Below, piece by piece: positions 6,682-10,947 of a stretch of DNA of 10,947 nt. Source of the DNA: Chloroflexota bacterium (GTDB lineage: Bacteria; Chloroflexota; Dehalococcoidia; Dehalococcoidales; UBA2162); contig JACPSA010000030.1 of the NCBI GenBank assembly GCA_016193545.1, positions 1 through 10,947 on the forward strand. Reading direction: 5' to 3'. Within the stretch, counting starts at the first letter, position 1. Each line of letters begins with the position of its first letter. The position numbers and the translations under genes are program-made. A model generated the notes under the pieces. That model was not told the origin of the DNA, did no database searches, and was given only the letters and a program-made list of their open reading frames with translations.

Positions 6682-6929
6682 CACTTTTACCAGCATCTGC
6701 TAAAGTAACTTGGAAAGTGAGATAGAGATTAGATAACCTTAAAAAGAATATCCGCAGACAGCAGGGGCTGATTAAGGCTTAAAGTAGCCTGCCGAGGAAA
6801 AGTACCGATAGATTAGCGGTAAGCTAAATCTAAAAAAATCATTGAAGTTATCTGGGAAGTCCTTGTGCCGTCAGCATAAGGGCTTTCTTTTTGAGCAGCA
6901 ATCAAGCCGAAGGTTAGGAGTAAAAGAAA
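6682..6929 (+). promoter_or_regulatory. L10-type leader (autoregulatory mRNA region before rplJ)
   Basis: This 248-nt stretch between rplA and rplJ contains no gene but several RNA hairpins. The first pairs GCA/TGC and GGCT/AGCC (6761-6769 with 6786-6792) with two unpaired G in between. The second pairs TAGATTAGC (6809-6817) with GCTAAATCTA (6823-6832), with one bulged A and a five-base loop. The third is a strong attenuator hairpin (6854-6892). In other bacteria the L10 leader binds the L10-(L12)n complex through a kink-turn to limit rplJL expression. Position and layout fit that; the exact kink-turn was not modelled. Confidence 0.65.
6854..6892 (+). terminator. Attenuator hairpin before rplJ
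   Basis: A 14-bp stem formed by 6855-6868 (GGAAGTCCTTGTGC) and 6874-6887 (GCATAAGGGCTTTC), including three G-T pairs, with loop CGTCA and a following run of five T (6888-6892). It looks like an intrinsic terminator placed 37 nt before the rplJ ATG, so some transcripts should end here and L10/L12 supply would depend on readthrough. The arrangement resembles the Gram-positive L10 leader attenuator. Confidence 0.75.
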
Positions 6930-7454
6930 ATGACCAGAGAGAAAAAGGCACAAACTATTGATATACTTCAGGAAGCATTTTCCAAATGCAGCATCAGTAT
7001 TTTGACTGACTACCGGGGAATACCCACCTCTGAGCTAACCATCCTGCGGCGTAAATTACAGCAATCAGGCAGTGAGTATAAAGTGGTCAAGAATACTCTA
7101 GCCCGGTTTGCCGCGACGAGGGCTGGCCAGGATGGCTTGGTTACTTCCCTGGAAGGCCCGATAGCTATTGCCTTTGGTTATGGCGAGATAACTACAGCCG
7201 CCAGAGTCTTAGCCGACTACATTAAAGGGTCGACCACCGGCTTAAGCATTAAGGGAGGGTTCCTCGGCGACAGGCTACTGACCCCGGCAGAAGTGCTGAG
7301 CCTGGCGACACTACCATCAAGGGGAATATTGTTAGCCAGAGTACTGGGTCAGATGAAAAGCCCCATTTCGGCGTTAGTTACCTGTCTTAGCAGTCCGCTA
7401 AGCGGGTTTATTAGAGTATTACAGGCGAGAACTAAACAATTGGAGGGAAAATAG
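6930..7454 (+). CDS. rplJ: Ribosomal protein L10
   Basis: 174 residues. The N-terminal RNA-binding domain (about 1-135) has the family pattern SISILTDYRGIPTSELTILRRKLQ, then YKVVKNTLARFA and EGPIAIAFGYGE, and a GGFLGDRLLT strand; the C-terminal helix (about 140-174) anchors L7/L12 dimers. L10 is the base of the stalk and, with L12, the likely repressor acting on the leader just upstream. AGGAG (6916-6920) lies 9 nt before the ATG. The stop codon is one base from the rplL start, so the two are tightly coupled. Confidence 0.97.
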   Translation: MTREKKAQTIDILQEAFSKCSISILTDYRGIPTSELTILRRKLQQSGSEYKVVKNTLARFAATRAGQDGLVTSLEGPIAIAFGYGEITTAARVLADYIKGSTTGLSIKGGFLGDRLLTPAEVLSLATLPSRGILLARVLGQMKSPISALVTCLSSPLSGFIRVLQARTKQLEGK

Positions 7455-7455
7455 A

Positions 7456-7923
7456 ATGCCAGAAAATGAAGCAGTAACCGAGCCAGAAACCAGCGGAGAA
7501 ACGGTCGAAAAAGTCAAAGCTAAAAAGACAGAGGGTAAGAAAAAAGCAACCGCCATTGACGATATACTGTCTACCATAAAGAATATGACGGTGCTGGAGC
7601 TGTCTGAGTTAGTCAAGACTCTGGAAAGTGAATTCGGAGTTAGCGCAGCCGCCACAGTAGTAGCTGCTGCTGCCGCACCCACCGGAGCTGCCGCACCAGC
7701 CGCAGAAGAAAAGACAGAGTTTAACGTAATTCTAAAAGAAGTCGGCCCTAATAAAATTAGTGTCATTAGAGCCGTACGGGAACTGACCTCACTGGGGCTG
7801 AAAGAGTCCAAAGACCTGGTTGAGGCGGCTCCCAAGCCGGTAAAGGAAAAAGCCAACAAGGAAGATGCGGCCGCAGCCAAAAAGAAACTGGAAGAAGCCG
7901 GGGCTACTGCTGAGGTCATTTAA
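7456..7923 (+). CDS. rplL: Ribosomal protein L7/L12 with N-terminal extension
   Basis: 155 residues, against about 120-130 for most bacterial L7/L12. The first ~29 residues are an extra charged segment: Glu/Thr-rich, then Lys-rich (KAKKTEGKKK at 21-30). The ordinary protein follows: dimerising N-terminal domain (NMTVLELSELVKTLE at 43-57), Ala/Pro/Gly hinge (about 65-85), and the factor-binding C-terminal domain with EKTEFNVILKE, GPNKISVIRAVRELT and GLKESKDLVEAAP. It recruits EF-Tu, EF-G and IF2 to the ribosome. The start is well supported: GGAGGG (7442-7447) 8 nt before the ATG, and no in-frame ATG before residue 44. rpoB does not follow. Confidence 0.95.
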   Translation: MPENEAVTEPETSGETVEKVKAKKTEGKKKATAIDDILSTIKNMTVLELSELVKTLESEFGVSAAATVVAAAAAPTGAAAPAAEEKTEFNVILKEVGPNKISVIRAVRELTSLGLKESKDLVEAAPKPVKEKANKEDAAAAKKKLEEAGATAEVI

Positions 7924-7969
7924 TACCTGGTAGCCTGTTTCCATGTTCTTCAGATTTGGTTGCTTCCAC

Positions 7970-8010
7970 TGTCATTGTAAGAAGCTTATTCCATTGTCAT
8001 TGCGAGGAGC
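7970..8010. repeat. Doubled left arm of the palindromic repeat
   Basis: TGTCATTG occurs at 7970-7977 and again at 7995-8002. The first is followed by TAAGAAGC and the second by CGAGGAGC, so the left end of the repeat seems duplicated 25 nt upstream in a decayed form. Confidence 0.45.
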
Positions 8011-8086
8011 ATAGCGACGTGGCAATCTGGGAGGTGTGGGGACGCTTGCCCCACCCAGATTGCTTCGCCTTCGCCTCGCAATGACA
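7995..8086. repeat. Dispersed palindromic repeat, copy 2
   Basis: A nearly continuous long hairpin. The outer 13-bp pair is TGTCATTGCGAGG (7995-8007) / CCTCGCAATGACA (8074-8086); the middle 10-bp pair is GCAATCTGGG (8022-8031) / CCCAGATTGC (8054-8063); the inner 6-bp pair is GTGGGG (8036-8041) / CCCCAC (8049-8054). It starts 71 nt after rplL and could also stop or stabilise the operon transcript. No transposase is nearby. Confidence 0.88.
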
Positions 8087-8172
8087 TTACCGACCAAAAC
8101 CGAATAGTACCTTTTTTATCGCCTTCGCCTCGCAATGACATTACCGACCAAAACCGAATAGTACCTTTTTTA
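8065..8172. repeat. Perfect 54-bp tandem duplication of the repeat's right end and tail
   Basis: 8065-8118 and 8119-8172 are identical 54-bp units. Each runs from TCGCCTTCGCCTCGCAATGA through ACCAAAACCGAATAGTA (8093-8109 and 8147-8163) to a CTTTTTTA end. The tail also follows copy 1 at 2185-2201. With copy 2 this fills most of the non-coding gap 7924-8243; the remainder holds only the promoter at 8180-8208. Confidence 0.92.
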
Positions 8173-8179
8173 TGTCCTG

Positions 8180-8208
8180 TTGCAAATAGTACCAAGAGCG
8201 GGTATAGT
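8180..8208 (+). promoter_or_regulatory. Promoter of the small membrane-protein gene
   Basis: TTGCAA (8180-8185), 17 nt, TATAGT (8203-8208), 35 nt before the ATG at 8244. It begins 8 nt after the tandem 54-bp repeats. Confidence 0.6.
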
Positions 8209-8243
8209 TATCCTTAAATAGCCTCCGGTACTAAGGATTAGAA

Positions 8244-8501
8244 ATGCCGCAGCAGGACTGGTTAGTGCTTATGGGGATGGGAGGGGGGTTCATTCTCCTC
8301 GGTCTAATCGCCATTATCTGGGGCGGGCGCGAGGAGAAAGGCTACTATAATTCTCTTTCCGGACACAAGGATGTCAGGGAATTCATGGAGCACTGGCCGC
8401 CGCGTCCTCAATTCGGAGCACTGAAGATAGGCGGTCGGATAGCGATAATTATCGGCGTGCTGCTGCTCGCCACCGGCATCATACTTCGGCTGTGGGCTTA
8501 A
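8244..8501 (+). CDS. Small two-helix membrane protein of unknown function
   Basis: 85 residues with a hydrophobic Gly-rich helix at about 8-26, a polar loop (GGREEKGYYNSLSGHKDVREF then MEHWPPRPQF, about 27-58) and a second helix at about 62-83. Both ends are probably on the same side of the membrane. AGGA (8234-8237) lies 6 nt before the ATG, and a good promoter precedes it, so it is likely a real single gene. I do not recognise a family. Its last 23 bp overlap the 3' end of the convergent DUF35 gene, so the two transcripts can pair at their ends. It does not belong to the ribosomal operon, which ends before the repeats. Confidence 0.75.
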   Translation: MPQQDWLVLMGMGGGFILLGLIAIIWGGREEKGYYNSLSGHKDVREFMEHWPPRPQFGALKIGGRIAIIIGVLLLATGIILRLWA

Positions 8502-8928
8502 GATTTTTTCCCCTATTTTTTAGCTCTGGCTTAAACTTGGGCAGGGCAAACTCACCAGTAATATCCTCGAAGTGGACCTCAACCGGCATATTAATCTTGA
8601 TATCTTCCAGCTTGCAACCGATGATGTTGCTCATCATCCGCGGCCCTTCATCGAGCTCTATCGAAGCGGACGCATAGGGTACATCATCTTTAAATGCCTT
8701 ATTGTACACATAATGGAAGATAACGAAGCTAAAAATCTTCCCCTTGCCGCTCAACTTGACCCACTCGGCTTCCATTGAATGGCACTTGGGACAGACGATA
8801 CCCGGAGGGAAGCGGATATGACCACACTGCGCACATTTTTGCATCCTGAGTTCGTGCTTTTTACAGTAATCCCAGAACGGTTTTGTCTCTATCGTAGGGT
8901 CAGGCAAGGGCTTGGTATACATCGTCAT
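8479..8928 (-). CDS. DUF35 / OB-fold acyl-CoA-associated protein with zinc ribbon
   Basis: 149 residues. An N-terminal helix (about 12-28, PTIETKPFWDYCKKHELR) leads to a rubredoxin-like zinc ribbon with Cys32, Cys35, Cys46 and Cys49 (CAQCG and CPKC), then an OB-fold domain (about 55-130) with GKGKIFSFVIFHYVYN and the family-typical acidic/hydrophobic tail. Such proteins (DUF35, like ChsH2 or the partner of Ltp2 in steroid side-chain breakdown) pair with thiolase-fold enzymes and acyl-CoA substrates. The thiolase-like gene is directly upstream: AGGAGG overlaps its stop codon and lies 9 nt before the ATG at 8928, so the pair is translationally coupled. A TTG at 8934 is a less likely start. Confidence 0.9.
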   Translation of the reverse strand: MTMYTKPLPDPTIETKPFWDYCKKHELRMQKCAQCGHIRFPPGIVCPKCHSMEAEWVKLSGKGKIFSFVIFHYVYNKAFKDDVPYASASIELDEGPRMMSNIIGCKLEDIKINMPVEVHFEDITGEFALPKFKPELKNRGKNLKPTAEV

Positions 8929-8934
8929 CAGCAA

Positions 8935-10095
8935 TTACCTCCTCAGAATCACCGTAGAGTGGGTGGTTAATACGCCACCGTTGCCGCTTACCAGCATGAT
9001 TTCCGGTTCTTTCGTCCTGGTAACCGGGCCTAGCTGCCTCTCGCCGGCTCTACCCTGTAGCTGGACAGCCGCCTCGGTAAGAAGGGTAAATCCCATCTGG
9101 TAGGCCTCGGAAAGCAGTCCGCCGGAGGTGTTAACCGGTAACTCTCCACCCGGCGCCGTCCGCCCATTGGCAAAGAAAGCCTTCCCTTCCCCGGGACCGA
9201 AGAAACCATAACCCATCATGCTCAGTTCAACGGTATAGGTAAAACAGTCATATATCTCACAGGCATCGATATCTTTCAGGGTAACCCCCGCCATTCGGAA
9301 CGCTTCCTCACCGGATACCTTGGCGCCGATAGGACCGGTCATGAAGTCCGCCTGGACTATGTCCGTACTCGGATGGTCCTGGCCCACGCCCATTACATAC
9401 ACAGGGCGATGCCGGCAATCCCTGGCCCGCTCGGCGGTAGTCATCACAAAGGCCCGGCCGCTATCTGAAACCTGGCAGATATCGTACTGGCGGAATGGTT
9501 CCACAATCATCCGCGAGTTGTAGTAGTCCTCGTCGGTCATGGTGCGGTCATGCATCATGGCCATGGGATTCAGGTTAGCCCATTTACGCTGGGCAACAGC
9601 AATCTCCGACCATGTTTCCGGGCCAGTTTTGAATTCGTAAATACCTCGCTGCGCCGCCAGAGCATAGCCGCCGCTGGCTCCATAGAAGCCGAAAGCAGCA
9701 TTATCTCCCCGCCCTCCACCGTATGTCCCGGGCCCCGACCCTCCTCCCAGAGGGCTCTCCCCATAGGTGCAGACCACATAATCAGCCAGTCCGTAAATGA
9801 GGGCGGCGGCGGCATGCAGGACCATACAACCGGCGCTGGCCCCCATCGCCGATTGCTGCGAACCGAACCTGAGACGTAACCCAAGCTGTTGGGCTATGTT
9901 CCAGGGGGCAATCCTGGTATCCCCTCCCGGAGGCTGGGTAAGCATACCATCGACATCTGTTATCTTCAACCCGGCGTCTTCGATGGCATTTCGGGCCGCT
10001 TCCACATGGAAGCTCATTGCCGTCCGCCCCGGTATCCTTCCCTGCGGCGTATAACCGACCCCCACGATGGCTACCTTATTCTTTAAGCTCTCCAT
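8935..10095 (-). CDS. Thiolase-fold lipid-transfer/aldolase-like protein (SCP-x/Ltp2-like)
   Basis: 386 residues, a full thiolase fold of the nonspecific lipid-transfer (SCP-x-like) group: N-terminal KVAIVGVGYTPQGRIPGRT, an AGLKITDVDGMLT segment, and C-terminal VNTSGGLLSEAYQMG (321-335) and GNGGV (371-375). Ordinary thiolases have a nucleophilic Cys near residue 90 and a GHP His; here the aligned sites read ASAGC, with Ala86 at the Cys place by my alignment, and SEAYQMG in place of GHP. This matches the Ltp2-type retro-aldolases, which use tyrosines (Tyr282 or Tyr287 and Tyr332 are candidates) and need a DUF35 partner, encoded next. It may cleave or form C-C bonds of a CoA-linked branched or sterol-like acid; substrate unknown. 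AAGGAGG is 7 nt before the ATG. Confidence 0.9.
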   Translation of the reverse strand: MESLKNKVAIVGVGYTPQGRIPGRTAMSFHVEAARNAIEDAGLKITDVDGMLTQPPGGDTRIAPWNIAQQLGLRLRFGSQQSAMGASAGCMVLHAAAALIYGLADYVVCTYGESPLGGGSGPGTYGGGRGDNAAFGFYGASGGYALAAQRGIYEFKTGPETWSEIAVAQRKWANLNPMAMMHDRTMTDEDYYNSRMIVEPFRQYDICQVSDSGRAFVMTTAERARDCRHRPVYVMGVGQDHPSTDIVQADFMTGPIGAKVSGEEAFRMAGVTLKDIDACEIYDCFTYTVELSMMGYGFFGPGEGKAFFANGRTAPGGELPVNTSGGLLSEAYQMGFTLLTEAAVQLQGRAGERQLGPVTRTKEPEIMLVSGNGGVLTTHSTVILRR

Positions 10096-10183
10096 TCACA
10101 GCCCTCCTTGCTTTGAAAAATATTATAATCGGTTTGAGTGTAGCTTTGCAAATGTCAGTTACTGAGATTGTTTACTAAGGCAC

Positions 10184-10303
10184 TGTCATTGCGATGGCGA
10201 CCTGCTCGCCGAACAGGTTCTCTGGCAGGCGAGAGCCCGAAACAATCCGAAACAATGTGATTCCGTATTCGAGACGGATTGCTTCGCTACGCTCGCAATG
10301 ACA
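10184..10303. repeat. Dispersed palindromic repeat, copy 3
   Basis: Outer 11-bp pair TGTCATTGCGA (10184-10194) / TCGCAATGACA (10293-10303); inner CTCGCC (10205-10210) / GGCGAG (10228-10233); right side has GGATTGCTTCGC as in copy 1. It lacks the ACCAAAACCGAATAGTA tail. It occupies the middle of the ~355-nt gap 10096-10450 between divergent genes; the rest of that gap holds only the tldD promoter. Confidence 0.85.
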
Positions 10304-10381
10304 CAAAGAAGGTTTGTCTCTTTGGTTGTTAAACAACCTTAGTTACCTATCTGAACAATCCGGTAGATACATTATGTAAAA

Positions 10382-10411
10382 TTGACAATCAGCCTCATTC
10401 CCCTGTAAACT
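10382..10411 (+). promoter_or_regulatory. Promoter of tldD
   Basis: Perfect TTGACA (10382-10387), 18 nt, TAAACT (10406-10411; 4 of 6), 39 nt before the ATG at 10451. Confidence 0.5.
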
Positions 10412-10450
10412 AAAACTATCCCCAATGTCATATCAGGAGAAAAATCACTC

Positions 10451-10947
10451 ATGGCACGTATTGAAGCCAGTGGTAAACAGTTAGCCGGGATACTCGGTAA
10501 ATTTCGCGCTGATTATATTGAAGTCCACCTGGAAGAGAGTGAAGCCAGCCACATCGCCTACCGCGGGAAAAAGCTTGAATCCATTGAGCGCACCACTGCC
10601 ATCGGTGGCAATGTGCGCGCCCTGGTCAAGGGTGGCTGGGGTTTCGTCAGCTTCAATACCCTCGATGAGCTGCCCGGTAGAATAGAGCTGGCCGTTAAAC
10701 AGGCTCAATTAGTTGGCGGTGACGCCACCCAACTGGCTGAAGTGGCGCCGGTGGTTGATTCCATCCGCCAGGATGCCAGTCACAACCCCCTGACAATACC
10801 TCTGGTTGAAAAGAAACAACTGCTCGACGAGTACAACGGTATTATCTGGCGCACCCCCAAAATACAGACCCCCATGATTAACTACGGTGATAACCACAGG
10901 AAGACGATATTTCTAAATTCAGCAGGCAGTTATATCGAGCAAGAAAA
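10451..10947 (+). CDS. tldD: TldD-type metalloprotease, N-terminal part (cut by window end)
   Basis: 165 codons are visible and the frame is open to the edge. The N-terminal domain shows the TldD/PmbA pattern: ADYIEVHLEESEASHIAYRG, KLESIERTTAIGGNVRALVK and the typical GGWGFVSFNT (about 61-70), followed by helices with IELAVKQAQLVGG. TldD with TldE/PmbA forms a protease that digests unfolded peptides and matures modified peptides such as microcins. The zinc HExxxH motif lies later in the family, outside this window, so activity cannot be judged. GGWGF favours TldD over PmbA, but PmbA cannot be excluded. AGGAG (10435-10439) is 11 nt before the ATG, a little long. No partner gene is visible. Confidence 0.88.
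   Translation, partial: MARIEASGKQLAGILGKFRADYIEVHLEESEASHIAYRGKKLESIERTTAIGGNVRALVKGGWGFVSFNTLDELPGRIELAVKQAQLVGGDATQLAEVAPVVDSIRQDASHNPLTIPLVEKKQLLDEYNGIIWRTPKIQTPMINYGDNHRKTIFLNSAGSYIEQE

Noticed and set aside
7986..8195. Minus-strand ORF with an 18-residue repeat
   Set aside because: It is the 54-bp tandem repeat and palindrome read in frame; no ribosome site or other coding evidence.
9550..9879. Overlapping plus-strand ORFs opposite the thiolase-like gene
   Set aside because: They are shadows of a GC-rich coding gene, without ribosome sites or recognisable domains.

Overview
The window looks like a chromosomal segment of an uncultured bacterium, most likely Chloroflexota of the class Dehalococcoidia. 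The evidence is indirect. A bacterial 16S gene is followed by tRNA-tuf-rpmG-secE-nusG-rplK-rplA-rplJ-rplL with no rpoB/rpoC behind rplL. EF-Tu carries a four-cysteine insert that I remember from Dehalococcoides relatives. There is also a thiolase-like/DUF35 gene pair and a palindromic repeat family built on GTCATTGCGAGG. The class assignment is inference; no database was searched.

Layout: (1) 1-650, 5' part of a 16S rRNA gene on the minus strand, cut by the window start, with its promoter and a boxA-like leader at 700-789. (2) 886-1074, two plus-strand tRNA genes, Thr(UGU) and Tyr(GUA), behind a near-consensus promoter. (3) 1177-2803, three minus-strand genes: a DoxX-type membrane protein, a 65-residue four-cysteine protein, and a zinc-ribbon plus GIY-YIG-like protein that appears to have a leaderless mRNA. 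A palindromic repeat lies between the last two. (4) 3065-7923, the translation/transcription operon on the plus strand: tRNA-Thr(GGU), tuf, rpmG, secE, nusG, rplK, rplA, an L10-type leader with an attenuator hairpin, rplJ and an N-terminally extended rplL. (5) 7924-8243, a second palindromic repeat with a perfect 54-bp tandem duplication of its right side. (6) 8244-8501, a small two-helix membrane protein whose 3' end overlaps a convergent pair (8479-10095, minus) encoding a DUF35 OB-fold protein and a thiolase-fold protein without the usual catalytic Cys and His. (7) 10184-10303, a third repeat copy, then a promoter and the 5' part of tldD running off the window.

How the genes work together: block 4 supplies elongation factor Tu, stalk and L1-arm ribosomal proteins, a SecYEG subunit and the NusG factor. 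It is probably read from two promoters ahead of tRNA-Thr, and the stalk genes are set separately by the leader at 6682-6929. The DUF35/thiolase-like pair is translationally linked (the Shine-Dalgarno overlaps the thiolase stop) and probably forms one acyl-CoA-acting complex.

I did not find a clearly new multi-gene system. The items most worth a second look are the zinc-ribbon/GIY-YIG protein, the repeat family with its tandem duplication, the C526U change in the 16S 530 loop, the EF-Tu cysteine cluster and the extended L7/L12.
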